A stretch of 64,000 nt of DNA from Bog-532 sp963732345 (lineage in GTDB: Bacteria; Actinomycetota; Actinomycetes; Streptosporangiales; Streptosporangiaceae): assembly GCA_963732345.1 (NCBI GenBank), contig CAVSZI010000016.1:310001-374000 (forward strand), read 5' to 3'. The notes under the pieces were generated by a model that saw only the letters and a list, made by a program, of their open reading frames with translations, had not been told where the DNA came from and did no database searches. Every line of letters starts with the position of its first letter. Within the stretch, counting starts at the first letter, position 1. The position numbers were made by a program, and so were the translations under genes. Shown in pieces: positions 35,566 to 43,628 of the stretch.

Positions 35566-36693
35566 TTACCCGGCCGGGCGGCGCCGGAAGTGGCCGGACC
35601 GGCCCGGTCCGAGCCGTTCCCTGATCTTGTCTACGATCTGCCCGCACGCCAGGTCATGGGCGAGAACGCACGCCGATTTCACGCCCCGGGCCGTGCTCGC
35701 GCCGTGCGCGAGCACGACCGTCCCGCCCAGCCCGAGCAGCGCCGCACCGCCGTAGGTCTCCGCGTCGAGCCGTTCGGCCATGTCCCGGAACGCGCGGCGC
35801 TGAAGGACGGCGCCGAGACGGGCCGCCCGGTTGGCGGTAACGGCCTCCCGGAGCTGCGCGGCCGCGAACCGGACCGACCCCTCCAGAGTCTTCAGGGCCA
35901 CGTTCCCGGTGAACCCGTCAGTGACGATGACATCCACCTTGCCGGCCATCAGGTCGCCGCCTTCGATGTTCCCGGCGAAGATCAGCGGTGAAGCCCCGTG
36001 CACCGGGTCCGCGGCGAGCAGTTCGTGCGCGTCCCGGGTCAGCCTGTTGCCCTTGGCGGGCTCGGCCCCGATGGTGAGCAGCCCGACCCGGGGGGCCTGG
36101 ATACCGAGGGTGACCTGAGCGTAGGCCACACCGAGCTGGGCGAACTGGACCAGCATCTCCGGCTTGGGGTCCGCGGTCGCGCCCACGTCGATGAGCACGG
36201 TGGGGCGGGGCAGTGTGGGCAGCACGGCGGCCAGGGCCGGCCGCGCGCCGCCCGTCAGCGGCCGCAGCCGCAGCCGGGCCGTGGTGACCACCCCACCGGT
36301 CGATCCGGCCGACACCACCGCCGCGGCCTGGCCCCGTCGTACCAGCTGGCACGCGATCGCGATGCTGGACCGGGGGCGCCGGCGGATGGCCAGGGCTCCC
36401 TCGTCCATGCCGAGAACATCCTCCGCCGGGACGACCGGGATCTCATCCGGGGCGGCGCCGAGGGAGGCGAGTTCGGCCGCCACCGGTTGCGGCTGCCCGG
36501 TCAGGATGATCTGGATCCCGTGCTCACGCTGAGCGGCAAGCGCACCAGCCACGATCTCGCCGGGCGCGCTGTCTCCGCCCATAGCGTCCACCGCTACGAC
36601 GTGATGGGGGGCGTCGCCGCCGGGGGCGCCCGGCCCGCCGGGCTCAGCGGGGACGCCTGGGCCGCCGGCGGTGAAGTCGGAATCCGGGGCCAC
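35566..36693 (-). CDS. plsX: Phosphate acyltransferase PlsX
   Basis: Converts acyl-ACP to acyl phosphate for phospholipid synthesis. The 375-residue protein shows VVAVDAMGGDSAPGEIVAGA near the start, VVSAGSTGGVV, LIDVGATADPKPEMLVQFA, and GNIEGGDLMAGKVDVIVTDG, all PlsX signatures. The N-terminal 30 residues are a Gly/Pro/Ala-rich extension. The usual neighbour rpmF is absent. It forms the first core gene after the accessory region; the sulfotransferase/amidohydrolase remnant ends about 45-140 bases from its stop. Confidence 0.95.
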   Translation of the reverse strand: MAPDSDFTAGGPGVPAEPGGPGAPGGDAPHHVVAVDAMGGDSAPGEIVAGALAAQREHGIQIILTGQPQPVAAELASLGAAPDEIPVVPAEDVLGMDEGALAIRRRPRSSIAIACQLVRRGQAAAVVSAGSTGGVVTTARLRLRPLTGGARPALAAVLPTLPRPTVLIDVGATADPKPEMLVQFAQLGVAYAQVTLGIQAPRVGLLTIGAEPAKGNRLTRDAHELLAADPVHGASPLIFAGNIEGGDLMAGKVDVIVTDGFTGNVALKTLEGSVRFAAAQLREAVTANRAARLGAVLQRRAFRDMAERLDAETYGGAALLGLGGTVVLAHGASTARGVKSACVLAHDLACGQIVDKIRERLGPGRSGHFRRRPAG

Positions 36694-37068
36694 GGGCCAG
36701 CCCGGCCGGACTCAGCGGGCCACCGCGCGGGCGGCCGGACCGGGTGCCCCCGGGCCGGCTCCCACGGCGGGGCGAAGGATGACGCAGGCCACGGCACCTC
36801 CCTATTCCCGCGTGTCTGTGTAGCCGGCCGGCAACGACAGATCGTTATCATGCGCTGCGGCATCTGACCCTACCGGCTGCGTTGCCGCTGATGACACGGC
36901 GGTACGCGAGCGCACGGGCCCCGGCCTGCGGACCCCGCATACCGGCCGGCCGGCGGGGAGTCCAGCGGGCCCGCGTACTGGCCGGCCGGGCGTCCGCTTC
37001 CAGCCCAAGTAACGACGCCGTCCGCCCAGGCCAGCACAGCGCATGCGGGGGGTTGCACCCCGGGCCAG
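36694..37068. other. 375-base intergenic region between sigma-factor gene and plsX; no anti-sigma gene seen
   Basis: In relatives the space after a SigR-type gene holds a small zinc anti-sigma gene of the RsrA type. No ORF here shows the required HX3CX2C pattern; the visible frames are proline- and arginine-rich noise. The DNA is rich in CCGG-type short palindromes (for example CCGGCCGGCCGGC near 36940). Confidence 0.55.
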
Positions 37069-37641
37069 CTACGTATCGGCCGGGGTCACCGGGAGGCCGT
37101 GCTCGGTGACCTGCTCGCGGAGCCTCCTGCGGCCTCGGTGCAGCCGGGACATGACGGTGCCGATCGGCGTGCCCATCATCTCCGCGATCTCCCGGTACGG
37201 GTAACCCTCGATGTCGGCGAGGTACACCGCCGTCCGGAACTCCCCGGGCAGCTCACGCAGCGCCCGCAGCAGGTCGGAGTCGGTGATCCGGTCCAGTGCC
37301 TCGGCCTCCGCCGACGGTGACGGCGGGGCGAGCCGGTCCGCGGACATCTGCCAGTCCGACAGGTCCCCGCCCAGCGCCTGCTGCGGCTCGCGCTTGCGCT
37401 TGCGGTACACGTTGATGAACGTGGTGGTGAGGATGCGGTTCAGCCAGGCCCGGAGGTTGGTGCCCGTCTGGAACTGGTGGAAGGCCGCGTACGCCTTGAC
37501 CGTCGTCTCCTGGACGAGGTCCTCGGCGTCGGTCGGGTTGCGGGTCATCCGCAGGGCGGCGGGATACAGCTGGCCGAGCTGAGGCACGACATCACGCTCG
37601 AACCGGGCACGGCTCTCTTCGGCCTCATCGCTGGCGCTCAT
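37069..37641 (-). CDS. ECF RNA polymerase sigma factor, SigR/SigH type
   Basis: 190 residues. Region 2 has LYPAALRMTRNPTDAEDLVQ and the helix AYAAFHQFQTGTNLRAWLNR; region 4 has LPGEFRTAVYLADIEGYPYR and GTPIGTVMSRLHRGRRRLRE. This closely resembles the disulfide-stress sigma factor SigR (SigH of mycobacteria). The ATG follows GGAGAG; a longer frame upstream runs through the promoter. No RsrA-type partner follows, so its control may differ from the model system or the partner lies elsewhere. Confidence 0.88.
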   Translation of the reverse strand: MSASDEAEESRARFERDVVPQLGQLYPAALRMTRNPTDAEDLVQETTVKAYAAFHQFQTGTNLRAWLNRILTTTFINVYRKRKREPQQALGGDLSDWQMSADRLAPPSPSAEAEALDRITDSDLLRALRELPGEFRTAVYLADIEGYPYREIAEMMGTPIGTVMSRLHRGRRRLREQVTEHGLPVTPADT

Positions 37642-37677
37642 GGGTTCTCTCCGGGCTCGATCATTGCTACTTACTAG

Positions 37678-37733
37678 TAGACGTTTGAGAAGGCCGGATA
37701 GCCCGGCGATGTAATGCAAATCACAAACGTCTA
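37678..37733. promoter_or_regulatory. Inverted repeat upstream of the sigma-factor gene
   Basis: TAGACGTTTG at 37678-37687 and its exact complement CAAACGTCTA at 37724-37733, 36 bases apart, within the A/T-richer leader of the sigma gene. The arms fit a dimeric regulator site or a looped structure. No SigR-type -35 GGAAT was seen nearby. Confidence 0.45.
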
Positions 37734-37786
37734 ACAGCTTGTACTTACGTTACATCGCGAAACCTGTGACCAGGCTGAACGGAACT

Positions 37787-39376
37787 TCAGATCCAGCCGT
37801 GGTACCACATGCGCGATAGCCAGGCGGTGTACGGGATGACCTTCCCGGCCAGGATCGGGTACAGGTAGAAGAAGTTCAGCAGCACTACGAGCAGGTACGC
37901 CCCAGCCACCGCCGCACCGATCGACCGGCGCGCGGCACTTGCGCGCGCGGAGCCGATGATCAGCCCGAGGCACAGCACGATCGCCAGGATGAGGAACGGC
38001 TCGAACTCCAGGGCATAGTAGTAGAACTTGGTCCGCGAGACGAACGGGAACCAGGTCAGCCAGCCCGCCGACACCGCCAGGACGGTCGCGCCGGCCCGCC
38101 AGTCCCGGTGCAGCAGCCACCAGACCAGGCAGAAGGCCAGTGCCGGGATCGACGCCCACCAGATGGCGGGGGTGCCGATCGCGAGGACCTCCTGCGACCA
38201 TTCCGGGCCCCGGTAGGCGGTCGGGCAGGCGTGTGCGGCGCTGGCGAAGGGAGTCGTGTAGCACTGGTAGAAGTAGGCGACCGGCCGGGACAGCACCGGC
38301 CAGTCCCACGGCTGCGACTCATACGGGTGACGGGTGCTCAGGCCCACGCCGAACTGGACCATCTGCACGTGGTACTCGTACAGCGAGTACAGCGCGGACA
38401 GCACCGGCGTATGGACGCCCTGCGTGGCCGCGTAATTGCGGTCGTAGCCGAGGGAAGACGCGAACCAGCCGCTCCACGAGGCGATGTACACGCCCAGCGG
38501 CAGCACCCCGAAGGTGAGCGGCAGCCATTTCCCGTCGCGGGCCAGCGCACCGCGCCAGAAGTGGCCGATTCCCACGGCGCGCCGCGCTCCGACGTCCCAC
38601 GCGATGGCCAGGGCGGCGAACGCGAAGACGTACCAGACCGCATCCTGCTTGCAGGCACAGGCGCAGCCGATGAAGAAGCCAGCCGCGACCCGCCACCAGT
38701 GGATGCCGATTCCGGGGCCCGCCCCGCTCGTGCCCTGCGCCGCCACCGCCCGGGCCAGGCGCGTACGGGAGACGTCGCGGTCGATCACCAGGCAGCCGAA
38801 CGAGGCCAGCACGAAGAACATCAGGAAGATGTCGAGCAGCCCGGTACGGCTCATCACGAATTCCAGGCCGTCGAGCGACATCAGCAGGCCGGCGATGCAG
38901 CCCAGCAGCGTCGACCGCGTCATCCGCCGGGTAATCCGGCAGATAAGGAGGATCGCCAGCGACCCGAACACGGCGGCGGAAAAGCGCCAGCCGAAGGAGT
39001 TCAGGCCGAAGAGCCATTCGCCCGCCGCTATGAGCCACTTTCCGAGCGGTGGCTGCACCACGTATTCGGCGCCGGGGGAGAATATTCTCGTGCTGCCCGA
39101 CTGGATGAGCGCGTTGGCGTTACTGACCAGGTTGTGCTCGACCCCGTAGTTGAGGAAGCTGTACGCGTCCTTGGCGTAGTAGGTCTCGTCGAAGATCAGC
39201 GTGCGCGGGACCGCCAGCCGGTTGAAGCGCAGAAATGCGCCGAACGCGGTGACCAGGAGCGGTCCTATCCAGCCCAGGACCCGGTCCGCGGGCAGTGCGG
39301 GGACCAGCCGGTCGCGTAGCGCCAGTGTCCTGTCCGCCGTTTCGGTCGCCGGTGCGCCGGCCTCGGTTGCCGCCAT
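37787..39376 (-). CDS. Protein O-mannosyltransferase (GT39, Pmt-like)
   Basis: A 529-residue integral membrane glycosyltransferase using polyprenyl-phosphate mannose to modify secreted proteins. The first extracytoplasmic loop carries the catalytic acid pair in LIFDETYYAKDAYSF, with later VVQPPLGKWLIAAGEWLFG and around ten further helices. The ATG encoding MAATEAG is preferred; a 70-residue upstream extension in frame is low complexity. It is divergent from rsmI, 49 bases apart, the arrangement found in mycobacteria and Streptomyces. The polyprenyl-mannose donor could come from the GT2 gene at 42 kb. Confidence 0.92.
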   Translation of the reverse strand: MAATEAGAPATETADRTLALRDRLVPALPADRVLGWIGPLLVTAFGAFLRFNRLAVPRTLIFDETYYAKDAYSFLNYGVEHNLVSNANALIQSGSTRIFSPGAEYVVQPPLGKWLIAAGEWLFGLNSFGWRFSAAVFGSLAILLICRITRRMTRSTLLGCIAGLLMSLDGLEFVMSRTGLLDIFLMFFVLASFGCLVIDRDVSRTRLARAVAAQGTSGAGPGIGIHWWRVAAGFFIGCACACKQDAVWYVFAFAALAIAWDVGARRAVGIGHFWRGALARDGKWLPLTFGVLPLGVYIASWSGWFASSLGYDRNYAATQGVHTPVLSALYSLYEYHVQMVQFGVGLSTRHPYESQPWDWPVLSRPVAYFYQCYTTPFASAAHACPTAYRGPEWSQEVLAIGTPAIWWASIPALAFCLVWWLLHRDWRAGATVLAVSAGWLTWFPFVSRTKFYYYALEFEPFLILAIVLCLGLIIGSARASAARRSIGAAVAGAYLLVVLLNFFYLYPILAGKVIPYTAWLSRMWYHGWI

Positions 39377-39425
39377 CGCTGCATATCGTACGGGATGAAA
39401 AGGCGGCGGCAGCGAAGGAAAGTGA

Positions 39426-40331
39426 ATGCGCGGCGGAGCAGGAAATCCCGGCGGTCTCGTCGGTGAGACGGACACCGCGGCCAGCGGCACGCTGATCCTG
39501 GCGGCGGCGCCGATCGGCCGGCCGGACGACGCGTCCGGCCGCCTGGCCGCGGAGCTGGCGGCGGCTCCGGTCATCGCCGCGGAGGACACCCGGCGGCTAC
39601 GGCGGCTGGCTGGCCGCCTGGGCGTCGAGCTGACCGGGCGCCTCGTCTCCTACTACGAGGGGGCCGAGGCGGGACGCCGCGACTTTCTGCTGCGTGAACT
39701 GCGCGCCGGGCATGACGTCCTGCTCGTGACCGACGCCGGCATGCCGGGCGTCAGCGATCCTGGCTACCGGCTGACGGCCGCCGCGGCCGAGGCGGGCCTC
39801 CGGGTGACCGTCCTGCCGGGGCCGTCGGCGGTGACGGCGGCGCTTGCCGTCTCGGGGCTGCCCACGGACCGGTTCTGCTTCGAGGGCTTCCCGCCCCGGG
39901 GCCGCGGGGATCGGTCGCGGCGGTTCGCCGAGCTGGCCGGTGAGCGCCGGACCATGGTGTTCTTTGAGTCACCGCGCCGGGCTGGGACGACATTGAGCGA
40001 ACTGTCGGCCGCCTTCGGGGAGGAACGGCGCGCCGTCGTGTGCCGCGAGCTGACCAAGACGCACGAGGAGGTCCGCCGCGGCACCCTGGCCGGGCTGGCC
40101 GCCTGGGCGGCCGGCGGCCTGCTCGGTGAGATCACCGTGGTCGTCGAGGGGGCACCGGCCGCTGGCCGGGGCGCGGACGCTGGGGATGTCAGCGCAGCGG
40201 TCGCCGAGGTGAGCCGACGGGTCGCCGGCGGCGCGAGCCGCAAGGACGCGATCGCCGCCGTCGCCGCCGAGACCGGCGTGCCCCGCAATCGGGTCTACGA
40301 CGCTGTGGTCTCGCCGCGCGACAGTTCCTGA
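39426..40331 (+). CDS. rsmI: 16S rRNA (cytidine-1402 2'-O)-methyltransferase
   Basis: A 301-residue SAM-dependent tetrapyrrole-methylase-fold enzyme. Signature segments are LILAAAPIGRPDDAS, IAAEDTRRLRRL, LVTDAGMPGVSDPGYRL and RFCFEGFPPRGRGDRSRR. The motif that usually reads TPIGN is API-GRP here. The ATG start overlaps the region between two divergent genes. Its 3' end overlaps the convergent membrane glycosyltransferase by 37 bases. Confidence 0.93.
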   Translation: MRGGAGNPGGLVGETDTAASGTLILAAAPIGRPDDASGRLAAELAAAPVIAAEDTRRLRRLAGRLGVELTGRLVSYYEGAEAGRRDFLLRELRAGHDVLLVTDAGMPGVSDPGYRLTAAAAEAGLRVTVLPGPSAVTAALAVSGLPTDRFCFEGFPPRGRGDRSRRFAELAGERRTMVFFESPRRAGTTLSELSAAFGEERRAVVCRELTKTHEEVRRGTLAGLAAWAAGGLLGEITVVVEGAPAAGRGADAGDVSAAVAEVSRRVAGGASRKDAIAAVAAETGVPRNRVYDAVVSPRDSS

Positions 40332-41914
40332 TCGGCGCCCCCGCCGGCCCCGTGGCCCGCGGCGCCGGCCGGCGCCGCCTCTCCGCGCCGCCGGGCCCGG
40401 CGGGAATCCAGCCAGTTGCGGGCGGCCGTGTCCCGGCCGAAGGCCATGGCGGCCGCGAGGCAGGCGAACGGCACCGCCGGCAGCACGTACCGGTAGTCGA
40501 ATTCGGCGGTTGCGGCCGGTACGACGATCAGTGCAACCGAAATCACCCAGGGCAGCGCGGCCTCACCGCCCAGCCGCCGCCAGGCCAGCACGATGCCGCC
40601 CAGGCCGACGGCCAGGATGGCGCCGTACACGGTGCCGGGCAGCCAGACGTACTGCTGCCAGGTCCGGATCACCGCGGCGAATGGCTCGACCACGTTGGTC
40701 AGTGGATTGCCCCGGATGTAATAGGCCACGTCGGAGTTGAAGGACCCGACGTGCCCGCGGGCCCAGGACGGGATGGGCAGTGATCGGTAGCCGAACAGGT
40801 ACTCGTCATAGGTGGCGGCGTTCGGGAAGACGTAGCGCTTCCACTCGAACACCCGGATCGTGTCGTACCCCACGATCTGCGCGTAGCCCACCGGCTGGGC
40901 GATGATCGCCCGCTTGGCGAAGTCCTGGGCCAGCTGATTCGGCAGCGGAGAGAACTTCGATGGCGGGAAACGGTCCAGCGGGGAGATGTTTGACCAGATG
41001 TAGGACTGCGTCATGGGCCGCTTGTCCGGCGGGGTCGTCGTGCACAGTGACAGCTCGTCGGTGGGCACGTGCATCTTGGAGCACTCGGCGAAGGCCATCA
41101 CGCGCGAGTAGAGAAAGATGCCGGTGCTGTCCGTCATCGCGAACTGCCCGTATACCGCGTAGAACCACGTGCAGTAGAGCAGGACCGGGGCCAGGCACGC
41201 CACGATGATGCCGGCGACGGCCCGCCAGCCGATCCGCTTGATGATGATGTAGACGGCGAAGATGGCCAGGAACGGCAGGCCCACCGAGCGGACCGTGGCC
41301 GACACACCGAGGATCAGGCCGATGAGCGTGCAGCGCTGCCACGACGGCTTGCTGTCCCACAGCAGCAGGGTGGTGGCCAGGGCGAGCAGGAACTCGAACA
41401 GGACGTCGCTGAGGATCAGGTGCTCGAGCTGGATCTGGAAACCGTCGTAGAGGACCGGGACCGCGGCCAGCGAGGCGATCCAGGGGGCTACCCCGAACCG
41501 GTGCCTGGCTACCGCGTACACCATGACACCGACGGCCACGCCCATCAGGTGTTGCAAGATCGTTATGGCCGCGTAGCTGTGCAGCGGCTCCAGGACCTTG
41601 AGAAAGAGCGCGTATCCCGCCGGGCGCGTCACGTCCGGGTGGAGGCCGATCACGTCCCCGATGTACTGGAACGAGTCGTTGAACCAGGACTGCCACCGGT
41701 AACCCAGCTCGGCGTCGGCGCGCAGGGCGATCGCCGGGATCAGGACCAGGACGAACAGGCGGTTCCTGGCGATCAGGGCGCGGATCGCCGTGGGGGACAA
41801 CAGGGATGCGAACCGGCCGGGGGATCCCTCCGCGGCTGTGGAGCGGTTCCGGCGAAACGAGCCGGGCAGGCGGGGCAGCGTGACCCGCCGTGAGCCTGAG
41901 GCCGGTGCGGTCAA
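40295..41914 (-). CDS. Membrane glycosyltransferase of the GT-C type (polyprenyl-phosphate sugar dependent)
   Basis: A 539-residue protein with about eleven membrane segments. The layout is a short basic N-terminus, helix 1 (LFVLVLIPAIALRADAELG), a first outside loop with ELGYRWQSWFNDSFQYIGD, and the HPDVTRPAGYALFLK block that recurs in GT39/GT83-like glycosyltransferases. A large extracytoplasmic loop (residues 270-370) precedes the last helices. The C-terminus is Ala/Gly-rich. Substrate unknown; adjacency to Pmt and a DPM1-like GT2 suggests cell-surface glycosylation. Confidence 0.75.
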   Translation of the reverse strand: MTAPASGSRRVTLPRLPGSFRRNRSTAAEGSPGRFASLLSPTAIRALIARNRLFVLVLIPAIALRADAELGYRWQSWFNDSFQYIGDVIGLHPDVTRPAGYALFLKVLEPLHSYAAITILQHLMGVAVGVMVYAVARHRFGVAPWIASLAAVPVLYDGFQIQLEHLILSDVLFEFLLALATTLLLWDSKPSWQRCTLIGLILGVSATVRSVGLPFLAIFAVYIIIKRIGWRAVAGIIVACLAPVLLYCTWFYAVYGQFAMTDSTGIFLYSRVMAFAECSKMHVPTDELSLCTTTPPDKRPMTQSYIWSNISPLDRFPPSKFSPLPNQLAQDFAKRAIIAQPVGYAQIVGYDTIRVFEWKRYVFPNAATYDEYLFGYRSLPIPSWARGHVGSFNSDVAYYIRGNPLTNVVEPFAAVIRTWQQYVWLPGTVYGAILAVGLGGIVLAWRRLGGEAALPWVISVALIVVPAATAEFDYRYVLPAVPFACLAAAMAFGRDTAARNWLDSRRARRRGEAAPAGAAGHGAGGGADQELSRGETTAS

Positions 41915-42127
41915 CCCGGACCCTCCTTGTACTGTCCTTGTACTGTGCAGTGACCGTGTTGGTACTGTTCAGTGACCGTGTTGCACAAACGCTTGTGAAT
42001 GCTTCGCCAGTACTGGCCGCCTCGCATGCATTCTTTCGCCTACGGTATTACGGTGCGGCAGCGGCCCGGGTGATCGGGGCTGCCCCGGGGCCTAGCGCCT
42101 TCCCACGCTACCTGGCGCAAAACTTCA

Positions 42128-42173
42128 GCGGATGGTGAAACCGTGAGCAGGCGGATGGTGAAACCGTGAGCAG
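42128..42173. repeat. 23-bp tandem duplication at the glycosyltransferase start
   Basis: The unit GCGGATGGTGAAACCGTGAG plus CAG occurs twice without spacing. Each copy contains a GTG. The first GTG (42143) opens an 8-codon ORF ending TGA that overlaps the second GTG (42166), giving a coupled mini-leader. The likely true start of the GT2 gene is 21 bases further on. Confidence 0.8.
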
Positions 42174-42186
42174 TAAGGGAGATGAC

Positions 42187-43587
42187 GTGGAGCTGACCGT
42201 CGTCATGCCGTGCCTCAATGAGGCCGAGACGGTCGCGACGTGCGTCCGCAAGGCCGTGGGATTTCTGCGTGAGCACGACATCAGCGGCGAGGTGGTCATC
42301 GCCGACAACGGCAGCACCGATGGGAGCCAGCAGCTGGCGACCGACGCTGGGGCACGGGTCGTGCCCGTCTCCGAGAAGGGCTACGGCAACGCCCTGATGG
42401 GCGGGATCGTCGCGGCCCGCGGCCGCTTCATCATCATGGGCGACGCGGACGACAGCTACGACTTCACCAACCTGATGCCGTTCGTCCAGAGCCTGCGCGA
42501 CGGGGCCGATCTGGTGATGGGGAACCGCTTCAAGGGCGGCATCGAGCCGGGCGCGATGCCGGCCCTGCACCGCTACATCGGGAATCCGGTGCTCAGCTCC
42601 ATCGGCCGGCTGTTCTTCAGCAGCAAGATCGGCGACTTCCACTGCGGTCTGCGCGGCTTCCGCCGGGACAGCGTGATGAGGCTCGGGCTGCAGGCCACGG
42701 GCATGGAGTTCGCCAGTGAGCTCGTGGTCAAGGCGACCCTGGCCAAGCAGCGCATCACCGAGGTCCCGACGACGCTGGCCAAGGACGGCCGGAGCCGCCC
42801 GCCGCACCTGCGGAGCTGGCGGGACGGCTGGCGTCACCTGCGCTTCCTGCTCCTGTTCAGCCCGCGCTGGCTTTTCTTCGTACCCGGCCTGGTGGTCTTC
42901 GCGCTCGGCATCCTGATCGGTGCCGTCGTCATCCCGCGGCCGTTCAGCATCGGCCCGGTCACGTTCGACGTCGACACGCTCGTCGCGGCCTCGGCCATGG
43001 TCGTCATCGGCTTCCAGTCGGTACTGTTCGCGCTGTTCACACAGGTGTACGCCAGTGCCGAGGGATTCCTGCCGGAGGACAAGCGGGTCCGGCACATCCT
43101 GAAAACGCTGAGCCTGGAACGTGGCCTGCTCGCCGGGGCGGTGCTCGGTATCGCCGGGATCGTCGGCCTGGCGGTGTCGCTGTCCTACTGGCACAGCGCC
43201 AGCTTCGGCTCGCTCGACTACAACCATGCTCTGCGCATCGTGGTGCCGTCGGTCACCGCCCTGATCGTCAGCTGCCAGATCATTCTCGGCACATTCTTCC
43301 TCAGCATCCTGGGCATCCGGCGGACCCGGCACCCGGCCATGGGTGCGCTGGAGACCGACGAGGAAGGTCGTGAGGCCGCGCCGGGCAAGGTCAGCCGGGG
43401 CCGGGCGGATGGTGCGCTCGGCACGGTGGGTGTCGACGCCGGTGCCGCCGCGGGGATTCCCGCGCAGGCGTCCGCGAACGGCGACTCCGCGAACGGCGGC
43501 ACTGACGGAGCCGGCGCCGGCCAGAACGCGGGCGTGACCGCAGGCGCGGGCAGCGATGGGGGCGGAGCTGGCTCTGACGGGGCGTAA
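42187..43587 (+). CDS. GT2 polyprenyl-phosphate glycosyltransferase (DPM1-like) with C-terminal membrane helices
   Basis: 466 residues. The N-terminal GT-A domain has ELTVVMPCLNEAETVATCV, ADNGSTDGSQQLA, the DXD-type block MGDADDSYDF, and GLRGFRRDSVMRLGLQ. Four or so membrane helices follow (WLFFVPGLVVFALGILIGAV onward), then a Gly/Ala/Ser-rich disordered tail from about residue 400 made of short AGAGxxx repeats. The start at GTG 42187 has the best ribosome binding site (AAGGGAG, 5 bases); GTG 42166 is in frame but has a poor one. Likely product: polyprenyl-phosphate mannose or glucose for the neighbouring GT-C enzymes (inference). Confidence 0.88.
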   Translation: MELTVVMPCLNEAETVATCVRKAVGFLREHDISGEVVIADNGSTDGSQQLATDAGARVVPVSEKGYGNALMGGIVAARGRFIIMGDADDSYDFTNLMPFVQSLRDGADLVMGNRFKGGIEPGAMPALHRYIGNPVLSSIGRLFFSSKIGDFHCGLRGFRRDSVMRLGLQATGMEFASELVVKATLAKQRITEVPTTLAKDGRSRPPHLRSWRDGWRHLRFLLLFSPRWLFFVPGLVVFALGILIGAVVIPRPFSIGPVTFDVDTLVAASAMVVIGFQSVLFALFTQVYASAEGFLPEDKRVRHILKTLSLERGLLAGAVLGIAGIVGLAVSLSYWHSASFGSLDYNHALRIVVPSVTALIVSCQIILGTFFLSILGIRRTRHPAMGALETDEEGREAAPGKVSRGRADGALGTVGVDAGAAAGIPAQASANGDSANGGTDGAGAGQNAGVTAGAGSDGGGAGSDGA

Positions 43588-43628
43588 ATTCGCGCTTAGC
43601 AGGCAGCGGGTGGCCCTAGGCTTGAAGC

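Noticed and set aside
36870..37058. RsrA-type anti-sigma factor
   Set aside because: The ORF lacks the HX3CX2C zinc motif and has random proline/arginine-rich composition.
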